Origin: Nautilus pompilius
Taxonomy: Eukaryota; Mollusca; Cephalopoda; Nautilida; Nautilidae
Assembly: GCA_018389105.1 (NCBI GenBank)
Contig: JACATO010002215.1
Location: 322,501 to 386,500 of the forward strand
Direction: 5' to 3'
DNA: 64,000 nt
The translations under genes and the position numbers were made by a program. This document shows positions 60,801 through 64,000 of this stretch, in pieces (within the stretch, counting starts at the first letter, position 1; each line of letters opens with the position of its first letter). The notes beneath the pieces were generated by a model, which saw nothing but the letters and a program-made list of their open reading frames with translations, was not told the origin of the DNA and ran no database searches.

Positions 60801-62759
60801 ACTTGATTCTTGTTTGGGTTCTGAATTTCTTGGCATTGATTTATATTTGTGACTTTCATGAAAGATGAGTGTCTCCAATAAGAAAAACAGAGACAGAGAA
60901 TGCAGGATGTTTAAAAAGAACAGGCACAAAAATTGAGGTTGACCTGTCATGAAAGCATGGCAGGTTTGAAGTACAACATGAGTTGTCACTATTGTTCTAA
61001 GCATACAGACTTTTTGCAGTAGTTAACAGCTAATAAAAAAAAAATTTGAAAAGGTTCAGTTACAGAAACATCAGACTCATTCGGTAAGCAAAACAAAACT
61101 CTGGAACAGCAGGATTGGTGTTGGCACACTATCATGCAAAGCACAGTAAGTCATTTTAATTATGGTTTATGCAGCTGATATTTAATTTATCCTGAGAACT
61201 AAAAGATGTTCAAAGGTATCAGTTTTTCCAGGAGAACAATAGTGCATCTTCCTCAAAGTAGCTGATTCAGACTTGATTGCCACCACAGTTAAATAAGAAA
61301 GCTGAGTTATTAAAGTAGTACACATTGGATAATAGCACAGACATCAAGGACAGTTCAGCTACTCATTTTCATAAGAATTGCTGTCCATGGAATCTACGAA
61401 TGATACATCAACAGATTGGAGAACTGCATCAGAAGTCACAATTTGCTTTGGGAAAAGTTGGCTACTGTCATAATGTCTCCCAACTTAACAGGTTAAAATG
61501 CTGGACTTTTGAAGAGATGAATCTGGACCTAGAAGTTGTATATTTTTATTGGATTATCCACTGGGGGGTTCTTTGTAAAACCATTATAGATTTGATCATT
61601 GATGAGCATTACTTTTAAGCTTGTTAATTTTAGTTGAGCTAAAAGGAATAAATCACTGTCAGCTCAAAAATATTGATGTGAAGCATGCACATTTTGTATC
61701 ACACCTGTAACTTTTGGCTTAGTATAGGAAAAGTGGTAAAAGTCATGTGGGAACTGAAGGAAGAAATTAACATGTTCTTGGAAATTAAGAGAAAAGGTTA
61801 TTCCTCACAGCATGAAGATGCAGATTGACTCCTGACTTTGCCTTTGCTCTGGACATTGAGACATTTAAATGACTTGAACCTGAAAAAAGAGGGTCAAGGG
61901 AGTGTTTGCACATGAACTGTACTCAACTGTGAAAGCATTCAAAGTCAAGCTGCCCCTGTCCTCCAGGCAGGTGAGGGATGTATTTTCATATTTCCAGAAT
62001 GTCAATCTATTGTCTTCCAGTATGACTGGAAACTACAGCAAATGTTGAGTGATTTAAATAAAATATTTTGCTATTGGATTTCTGACTTTAAGAAAATTGA
62101 GGAGCTACAGCTGCCGTCTTGAACAACTGGAGCTGATTAACTTATGGTGTGAGTCACCTCAACGTTCAACTCTGAGGGCCCAGACTGGCTTTACTCATCA
62201 CTGAATGAAACAAAATTGTTTAACCTGCACGTCTCTGTTAAGAAAATTCTAGCATTCTTCAGTTCATCCTCTGTTTTGTAAGCAAACATTTCCGAAAGAG
62301 GTCACAAATGACTGATGAATAGGGATGCCCTAGCATGCTTTCTGAATGCCTGCTATGTGGCCAACAGAATAAAATAAAAAATTTACCCATCCTTGAAGCA
62401 ATGTAAATTTATTTTTTGATTTTATTTCATCAGGAAAATAATGCGAATGATTTCAACTAAAAATAACTTTGTGTTTTTTCTTTTTCTTTTTTGTGTGTGT
62501 GTGACAGGTTGGTCCTAAGCAGAAGAGCTTCAATGTGAAGGACAAAAATGAATATGAGTTTAAGCCACATCAGATTGTGGGTAACATCACCAAGATCTAC
62601 CTAAACCTGGGGGGCAGTGAACAGTTCTGTTTAGCTGTATCCTCTGATGGACGTTCATATTCTCCTGAGCTTCTGGGAAAAGCCATTAATGTTCTCAAGA
62701 AGATTGGAATGCCCCCACAGATAATAGGCGATTTCATGGTACTCGATGATAAGATAAAG
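24750..62759 (+). CDS. UBE4A: Ubiquitin conjugation factor E4 A, 16 exons, 3' end outside window
   Basis: UBE4A is a Ufd2-family U-box E3/E4 ligase that extends ubiquitin chains on substrates already carrying ubiquitin, passing them towards the proteasome or Cdc48/p97. Sixteen exons join to exactly 960 codons with every phase matching. Human UBE4A is 1066 residues, so only about the last 110, carrying the U-box, should lie past 64000. Diagnostic stretches are SNPFAALF near the N-terminus, [21 protein letters not shown]-like sequence at 380-392, [51 protein letters not shown], and [12 protein letters not shown] followed by [10 protein letters not shown]. Residues from about 300 to 950 form the Ufd2 core helical repeats. 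UBE4B is less likely, because the SNPFAALF start and the VYLEEM region are UBE4A-type. Introns carry many transposon relics; no coding exon appears broken. Confidence 0.93.
24916..25507. repeat. 42-bp minisatellite, about 15 units (UBE4A intron 1)
   Basis: Units begin AGCATCACCCCTGGTAAACC and end GGTTGCTCGATCC. I count 15: most are 42 bp, two are 28 bp (starting 25000 and 25070) and two are irregular (around 25182-25255). The last six (25256-25507) are in perfect 42-bp register. Because 42 is a multiple of three and the unit lacks stops, long reading frames stay open on both strands. They are artefacts of the repeat unless the array is exonised. The array starts 55 bp after the exon 1 donor. 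Confidence 0.95.
25508..26280. other. UBE4A intron 1, remainder
   Basis: AT-rich sequence with homopolymer A and T runs, ending in the exon 2 acceptor. No element was recognised. Confidence 0.5.
26281..26412 (+). CDS. UBE4A: UBE4A exon 2 (residues 38-81)
   Basis: The acceptor is TAACATAG at 26280. The exon carries [19 protein letters not shown], matching the INHMIQRIFLITL block of vertebrate UBE4A. Two nested donors exist, GTTGGT at 26413 and GTAACT at 26417. Only the first gives the phase needed to join exon 3. Confidence 0.9.
26640..27500 (-). pseudogene. Tc1-like transposase pseudogene
   Basis: The minus strand reads [19 protein letters not shown] (Tc1 FSDESRF.L...DGR..V), then [20 protein letters not shown] with ARMAQTL (the QDNARPHTA position, decayed), then LLDWPA-like sequence and LPDLNPT (PARSPDLNPIE). 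The catalytic residues are degraded and stops are frequent. It lies in UBE4A intron 2, antisense to the gene. Confidence 0.75.
27501..27882. other. UBE4A intron 2, 3' part
   Basis: AT-rich sequence leading into the exon 3 acceptor. No element was recognised. Confidence 0.5.
27883..27986 (+). CDS. UBE4A: UBE4A exon 3 (residues 82-116)
   Basis: The acceptor is CTTCAG at 27882 and the donor GTTTAG at 27987. The exon encodes [19 protein letters not shown] and [11 protein letters not shown], aligning with the conserved VYLEEM...DWLDMSNVEQ stretch. It ends in phase 0. Confidence 0.9.
27987..28485. other. UBE4A intron 3
   Basis: A 499-bp AT-rich intron with no recognised insertion. Confidence 0.6.
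28486..28644 (+). CDS. UBE4A: UBE4A exon 4 (residues 117-169)
   Basis: The acceptor is AATAG at 28485 and the donor GTTTGT at 28645. The exon encodes [15 protein letters not shown] through [19 protein letters not shown], equivalent to ALFARLLLQDP and FCYLYSCFQRA in human UBE4A. It starts and ends in phase 0. Confidence 0.92.
29000..30720 (-). pseudogene. hAT pseudogene of the ZMYM1/DUF4371 type
   Basis: The minus strand reads [16 protein letters not shown] (target-site FR.HEKS..H segment), then [20 protein letters not shown] and [11 protein letters not shown], matching the LAERGLAFRGDNE...NGNYLGILELI core of ZMYM1-like hAT proteins. Upstream of these lies [18 protein letters not shown] (30649-30413). 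Frameshifts and stops show it is dead. It fills most of UBE4A intron 4, antisense to the gene. Confidence 0.8.
30721..31259. other. UBE4A intron 4, 3' end
   Basis: May hold the N-terminal remnant of the hAT relic (glutamine- and lysine-rich minus-strand frames at 30721-30800). Otherwise unassigned. Confidence 0.4.
31260..31413 (+). CDS. UBE4A: UBE4A exon 5 (residues 170-220)
   Basis: The acceptor is TTATAG at 31259 and the donor GTAAGA at 31414. It encodes [17 protein letters not shown] and [19 protein letters not shown]. The [11 protein letters not shown] run matches IHEQLVDLMLE of the vertebrate protein. It ends in phase 1. Confidence 0.9.
31414..32069. other. UBE4A intron 5
   Basis: Contains a short TC repeat at 31686-31700 and a poly-T tract before exon 6. 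No element was recognised. Confidence 0.55.
32070..32281 (+). CDS. UBE4A: UBE4A exon 6 (residues 221-291)
   Basis: The acceptor is a T-rich tract ending AACAG at 32069; the donor is GTGAGT at 32282. The exon encodes [16 protein letters not shown] and [20 protein letters not shown], aligned with the YLDILLYFTRQKDMA block of the family. It ends in phase 0. Confidence 0.9.
32282..33100. other. UBE4A intron 6, 5' part
   Basis: Contains an AT dinucleotide run at 32487-32506 and homopolymer T. Otherwise nothing recognised. Confidence 0.5.
33100..33345 (-). repeat. Possible SINE-like fragment
   Basis: Higher-complexity sequence in an AT-rich intron, with CAGTCTGGTCATTCAACCAC on the minus strand and a GGTTTTCTCCCCCC block of a kind seen in mollusc interspersed repeats. 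A similar GGGGAAAACC block lies near 47585. No tRNA A/B boxes could be placed with confidence. Confidence 0.3.
33611..33796 (+). CDS. UBE4A: UBE4A exon 7 (residues 292-353)
   Basis: The acceptor is CCGTAG at 33610 and the donor GTAAGT at 33797. The exon encodes [18 protein letters not shown] and [13 protein letters not shown], corresponding to the TLLGVILNISCLL helix, then [12 protein letters not shown] like the GYFLNPSRSS loop. Phase is 0 at both ends. Confidence 0.9.
33797..35014. other. UBE4A intron 7
   Basis: A 1.2-kb AT-rich intron. No exon or element was recognised. Confidence 0.55.
35015..35132 (+). CDS. UBE4A: UBE4A exon 8 (residues 354-392)
   Basis: The acceptor is TTTTCAG at 35014 and the donor GTTAGT at 35133. 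It encodes [19 protein letters not shown] followed by [12 protein letters not shown], the most conserved core motif of Ufd2/E4 proteins. It ends in phase 1. Confidence 0.94.
35133..37323. other. UBE4A intron 8, 5' part
   Basis: About 2.2 kb without a recognised element. The 97-codon plus-strand frame at 36545-36838 is cysteine- and leucine-rich, with no domain or splice context. Confidence 0.4.
37324..37915. mobile_element. Tigger/pogo-type MITE, copy B
   Basis: The element is 592 bp, flanked by TA. It begins CAGTTGATCCCCGCG and ends TTGGGGACAACTG. It shares nearly its whole interior with the copy at 5502-5994 but keeps extra sequence near the left end and an AT-rich insertion near 37757-37785. 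Confidence 0.85.
37950..39132 (+). mobile_element. Tc1-like element with dead transposase
   Basis: The left end CACTAGTTGGCAACTTTATT and the right end AATAAAGTGGCCAGCCAG are inverted repeats flanked by TA on both sides, giving about 1.18 kb. Inside, the plus strand reads [18 protein letters not shown] (HTH region), then [17 protein letters not shown]-like sequence and [15 protein letters not shown] (the Q.DNA..H position), with many stops and shifts. It inserted into UBE4A intron 8 in gene orientation, 34 bp after the Tigger-type MITE. Confidence 0.8.
39133..40224. other. UBE4A intron 8, 3' part
   Basis: No element was recognised. A 62-codon plus-strand frame at 39838-40026 lacks support. 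Confidence 0.45.
40225..40440 (+). CDS. UBE4A: UBE4A exon 9 (residues 393-464)
   Basis: The acceptor is CTCCTAG at 40224 and the donor GTCTGT at 40441. The exon encodes [37 protein letters not shown] and [13 protein letters not shown], collinear with the human TKIWANQMP, LLKLCQPF and KNVHMRGL motifs. It ends in phase 1. Confidence 0.94.
40566..40817 (+). CDS. UBE4A: UBE4A exon 10 (residues 465-548)
   Basis: Only 125 bp of intron separate it from exon 9. The acceptor is AATAAG at 40565 and the donor GTAAAT at 40818. It encodes [19 protein letters not shown] and [14 protein letters not shown], matching the [21 protein letters not shown] region. It ends in phase 1, directly before the intron that holds the large Tc1 element. 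Confidence 0.93.
40818..41565. other. UBE4A intron 10, 5' part
   Basis: AT-rich sequence before the Tc1 element. Nothing was recognised. Confidence 0.5.
41566..41602. repeat. Extra partial copy of the Tc1 element end
   Basis: ACAGCAGTGTGCAAAAGT followed by CATAACTACACTA repeats the outer end of the adjacent element (CAGCGGTGTGCAAAAGT...ATAACTACACT) with a small deletion. It lies directly outside the element. Confidence 0.7.
41930..42835. other. G-rich then T-rich low-complexity block inside the Tc1 element
   Basis: From about 41950 to 42300 the plus strand is very G-rich with many G runs. From about 42470 to 42800 it is T/G-rich with few C or A, ending in a T run and a run of about 12 C. 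The transposase N-terminus should be here. Long frames on both strands reflect composition only. It may be an assembly artefact or a real expansion. Confidence 0.7.
42862..43821 (+). pseudogene. Tc1 transposase, N-terminally truncated and frameshifted
   Basis: The readable order is [19 protein letters not shown] with [11 protein letters not shown] (second HTH and GRPR box), [46 protein letters not shown], then [29 protein letters not shown] (second catalytic Asp) and [14 protein letters not shown] (third acidic residue), ending at 43821. At least two in-frame stops (about 43196 and 43349) and later frameshifts mean no active enzyme. The first part of the DNA-binding domain is missing. Confidence 0.85.
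44293..44549 (+). CDS. UBE4A: UBE4A exon 11 (residues 549-634)
   Basis: The acceptor is TTGACAG at 44292 and the donor GTAACG at 44550. The exon encodes [30 protein letters not shown] and [20 protein letters not shown], equivalent to STKTAMTEP, SMAVLLVQLA and AYVPEFFADNLGDFL. It ends in phase 0. Confidence 0.94.
44595..45238. other. UBE4A intron 11, 5' part
   Basis: AT-rich with T runs. No feature was recognised. Confidence 0.5.
45239..45598 (+). pseudogene. Tc1-like transposase DNA-binding fragment
   Basis: A 119-codon open frame includes [20 protein letters not shown] and [15 protein letters not shown], similar to the second paired-like HTH of Tc1 transposases (R.I.R..K.NPRLTS.EIA...SS.TI.RRL). 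No catalytic domain follows. It lies in UBE4A intron 11. Confidence 0.5.
45790..45956 (+). CDS. UBE4A: UBE4A exon 12 (residues 635-690)
   Basis: The acceptor is CACTGCAG at 45789. The donor chosen is GTGAGT at 45957, which leaves two bases that exon 13 completes as Val. It encodes [19 protein letters not shown] and [15 protein letters not shown], nearly identical to the family ERMKNPHLRAKLAE motif. Confidence 0.94.
45957..46959. other. UBE4A intron 12
   Basis: Contains a CATC repeat at 46115-46136, an ATT run near 46406-46419, and CTGT repeats (46936-46948) in the polypyrimidine tract before exon 13. Nothing else was recognised. Confidence 0.55.
46960..47152 (+). CDS. UBE4A: UBE4A exon 13 (residues 690-754)
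   Basis: The acceptor is CGTGCAG at 46959 and the donor GTAAGC at 47153. The exon encodes [32 protein letters not shown] and [19 protein letters not shown]. The FEQKF.YRRPMY motif is a hallmark of UBE4A/UBE4B. It ends in phase 0. Confidence 0.95.
47153..48070. other. UBE4A intron 13
   Basis: Holds a poly-T run at 47268-47283 and a higher-complexity stretch at 47480-47690 that may be an old SINE (shares GGGGAAAACC with 33185). No genes. Confidence 0.45.
48071..48184 (+). CDS. UBE4A: UBE4A exon 14 (residues 755-792)
   Basis: The acceptor is TTTTACAG at 48070 and the donor GTAAGG at 48185. It encodes 38 residues including [20 protein letters not shown], the conserved E4 core helix pair. Phase is 0 at both ends. 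An 11.8-kb intron follows. Confidence 0.95.
48185..49930. other. UBE4A intron 14, 5' part
   Basis: Unassigned apart from an AT/TTTA simple repeat at 48955-49031. A 76-codon plus-strand frame at 48235-48465 is unsupported. Confidence 0.45.
48955..49031. repeat. AT-rich simple repeat
   Basis: Tandem TATA and TTTATA units. Confidence 0.9.
49940..52450 (-). pseudogene. Decayed non-LTR (LINE) retrotransposon
   Basis: Reading leftward across frameshifts, [13 protein letters not shown] resembles the endonuclease end (PLG.SDH). Then [10 protein letters not shown] with YRPVSLN-like sequence (about 51130-51040) matches the RT entry motif PIFKKG....NYRPISL. Further on, [10 protein letters not shown] and [19 protein letters not shown] (about 50620-50490) followed by GDLITYFRL match the C-terminal SLVRPHLEYAIQAWSP...RGDLIEVFK block of CR1/L2/Jockey-type LINEs. 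The frame at 50236-49946 may be its tail. It is fully degraded, antisense to UBE4A, in intron 14. Confidence 0.7.
52451..58440. other. UBE4A intron 14, central part
   Basis: Six kb with no recognised exon. It holds a GTT repeat (52738-52757), CTCT-rich sequence (53926-53941) and a GA repeat (57471-57490). Higher-complexity stretches at 53700-53960 and 55140-55380 may be old interspersed repeats. Frames up to 106 codons (54118-54438 minus) lack domains. Confidence 0.4.
57471..57490. repeat. GA microsatellite
   Basis: A run of about ten GA units. Confidence 0.9.
58441..59666 (-). mobile_element. Mariner-type element, TA-flanked, dead transposase
   Basis: The left end CAGGGTGATCAAAAAGTAAC and the right end GTTTACTTTCTGATTGCTCT are inverted repeats with TA on both sides, giving 1226 bp. 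The minus-strand transposase is readable from about 59500 to 58550: [20 protein letters not shown] (HTH), then [20 protein letters not shown] with [19 protein letters not shown] (first catalytic Asp region), and SPDLTDFYL (third catalytic position) with [20 protein letters not shown] at the C-terminus. Frameshifts (for example near 59090) break the frame. It lies in UBE4A intron 14. Confidence 0.88.
59667..59993. other. UBE4A intron 14, 3' end
   Basis: AT-rich sequence leading to the exon 15 acceptor. Nothing else was recognised. Confidence 0.55.
59994..60245 (+). CDS. UBE4A: UBE4A exon 15 (residues 793-876)
   Basis: The acceptor is AAATTTCAG at 59993 and the donor GTAAGT at 60246. It encodes [57 protein letters not shown] and [12 protein letters not shown], matching the human block that runs from YLSKIKIQQIEK to MLNYFLQHL. 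Phase is 0 at both ends. Confidence 0.95.
60246..60830. other. UBE4A intron 15, 5' part
   Basis: Short frames on both strands with no recognised domain. Confidence 0.45.
60830..62330 (+). pseudogene. hAT pseudogene of the GTF2IRD2/ZBED5 type
   Basis: The plus strand reads [15 protein letters not shown] (N-terminal zinc-finger lead-in of this family), later [11 protein letters not shown] (the DESTDI.DTAQL catalytic region), then [18 protein letters not shown] and [14 protein letters not shown], matching LREEI..FLE.KGK and THLNELNLKLQG. Stops and shifts are frequent. It lies in UBE4A intron 15 in gene orientation. A related copy in the opposite orientation lies at 63442-64000. Confidence 0.75.
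62508..62759 (+). CDS. UBE4A: UBE4A exon 16 (residues 877-960), last visible
   Basis: The acceptor is a TG-rich tract ending GTGACAG at 62507. The exon encodes [38 protein letters not shown] and [20 protein letters not shown]. It most likely ends after AAG at 62759, before GCAAGT, a GC-type donor at exactly the conserved IK boundary in phase 0. A weak GTATCT at 62764 is the alternative. The U-box exon(s) should follow beyond the window. Confidence 0.9.
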
Positions 62760-63060
62760 GCAAGTATCTTATTACATTCAACATATTCTGTCTACCCTAC
62801 ATTAGAGAGATATGCATTGCCTGTAATGGCTGGTCAGCAAGTTAACACTGTTTACTTGCTTGTTATGGTAGCAATCACATTTATTTTGGTTTCTCACTAT
62901 TCTGCATCAACATATTTCATGTGTTTTCTTCCACTATATATCAGGGCCAGGTCTGACATCAGCTGCACCTGTATCTTGCTCTGGTAGTGAGGCCAATGCC
63001 CTATATTATGACCTTTTTTCATAAGCTCAGCAAACTGCAGCAGTATCAAAGCATTTAGAC

Positions 63061-63180
63061 CAGTGTTTCCCAACTGGGGGTCCAAATTCCAAGGGGTCCA
63101 TAGGGGTGAACAAAATTTAATGGGTTCGTGCCTCTCTTTGAGGGTGAAGTGAGGGCCAAAGGTATAAAAATGCAATGCTT
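63061..63180. mobile_element. hAT-like terminal fragment
   Basis: CAGTGTTTCCCAACTGGGGG followed by AGGGGTCCATAGGGG is typical of one end of a non-autonomous hAT element. The other end was not found. Confidence 0.55.
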
Positions 63181-63228
63181 ATGTTGCTTGAAGAGGCCCT
63201 TTCAGGCCTGATCTCGTATACATCAGGT

Positions 63229-63250
63229 ATTATTATTATTATTGTTATTA
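63229..63250. repeat. ATT microsatellite
   Basis: A run of ATT units with one interruption. Confidence 0.85.
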
Positions 63251-63441
63251 CAAATGTGAGAGTGCTGCCTGCTTCTGTAAAGGTGGAGATGCATGCCTAC
63301 CAAAACACTTCAAATTCAAATACACACTGAAAATAGTACTCAGTAACAGCATTGCGACAACCATGAATTCTTGTCTATGGCAAGTCAGCCCAGTCACAGG
63401 CATGGTGGTGTAGCCATCGGTCGCCTGATTATGTCATAGAC

Positions 63442-64000
63442 CAGGGGTGGGGAAACTTTTTGGCTCAGGGGCCACATTGACTTTTAAAATTTGACAGACG
63501 GGCCGGGCCATCACAAGATGCATATCAAAGCATATCATATCAGCATATCAAAGATAAACAAAAATGGCATTACAGTGTTAATACTTACATTCACTTTTAG
63601 TGAGAGCAGTGTTGTTGATCACCTTTTTTTGCCAGTGCGTCAAAGTCTGGTGTTAGTTTTGTTGTGGCAATTCTCAAAACAGATCTGAGGTGTTCATCAC
63701 TCAACTGGGATCTGTGGGGTGCTTTGCTGGTGTTCATCACACTAAAAGTCTGTTCACTGACATACGTAGATCCAAACAACACCAGCATCCTCTGTGCCAT
63801 CTTCCGGATGCTTGGAAATTTGGCTGGGCTTAATGAAGCATAAAACCCATCCAGTTTCAGAGAGTGGAACTTCTCCTTCAAGATGGTGTCACATTGGAGA
63901 TCAATTAGTTCCAACTGCAACTCCTGTGGCACCGTTTCAGGATCTTGTGTGAAGGGACATGACACCAGCTGAAGTGACTTGTCAATTTTTCCAAAATCAG
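63442..64000 (-). mobile_element. hAT element (GTF2IRD2/ZBED5 type), 3' end, runs off the window
   Basis: It starts with a hAT end CAGGGGTGGGGAAACTTTTT at 63442. Reading leftward from the window edge, an open frame of about 133 codons stops at 63597. It contains LELIDLQCDTILKEKFHSL, FPSIRKMAQRMLVLFGSTYV, SEQTFSVMNTSKAPHRSQLS and DEHLRSVLRIA, the C-terminal dimerisation (HATC) domain of GTF2IRD2-like transposases. The frame is unbroken here, so this copy looks younger than its relatives. It continues past 64000. It lies in UBE4A intron 16, antisense to the gene. Confidence 0.88.

Noticed and set aside
24750-62759. Identification as UBE4B rather than UBE4A
   Set aside because: The N-terminal SNPFAALF, the VYLEEM block and the total length up to the U-box fit UBE4A. 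The long UBE4B N-terminal extension is absent.

Overview
The window is animal (metazoan) nuclear DNA: AT-rich, with GT-AG introns from about 0.1 to 12 kb, many microsatellites, and a heavy load of decayed DNA transposons (Tc1/mariner, Tigger/pogo, hAT) plus LINE- and Penelope-like retroelements. An invertebrate, probably a mollusc and possibly a cephalopod, fits best. That is an inference from style and protein divergence; no marker in the window proves it.

Two host genes are recognised by reading exons across splice sites, and they lie head to head. HAUS2, a subunit of the augmin microtubule-branching complex, runs leftward on the minus strand. Five exons at 24029-23928, 22920-22807, 19420-19351, 16148-16016 and 7610-7499 join in frame for about 177 codons; the C-terminal exon was not found. 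UBE4A, a U-box ubiquitin chain-elongation (E4) ligase, runs rightward on the plus strand. Sixteen exons between 24750 and 62759 join in consistent phase to exactly 960 codons. The C-terminal U-box, the catalytic E2-binding part, should lie beyond the right edge. The two ATGs are about 720 bp apart, and the shared GC-richer interval is presumably a bidirectional promoter. It holds a 41-bp tandem duplication and an ETS-like motif. It is flanked by a TAG/TAA microsatellite with a G-rich run (HAUS2 intron 1) and a 15-unit, 42-bp minisatellite (UBE4A intron 1).

Layout: 1-7498 lies downstream of the last HAUS2 exon found and is mostly unassigned, with a Tc1 fragment, one orphan exon-like segment and a Tigger-type MITE. 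7499-24029 is HAUS2, whose introns hold Penelope-like, Tigger, hAT and other decayed elements. 24030-24749 is the divergent promoter. 24750-64000 is UBE4A, whose introns hold Tc1 copies (introns 2, 8, 10, 11), a second copy of the Tigger-type MITE (8), a LINE and a mariner (14), and hAT pseudogenes (4, 15, 16).

I saw no complete intact transposase, tRNA, rRNA, CRISPR array or prokaryote-type operon. The most unusual items are the intronic minisatellite that regenerates a splice-donor-like sequence in nearly every unit, an IR/DR-type Tc1 element whose N-terminal coding part is replaced by strongly G/T-skewed sequence, and an apparent GC-AG donor after the last visible UBE4A exon.
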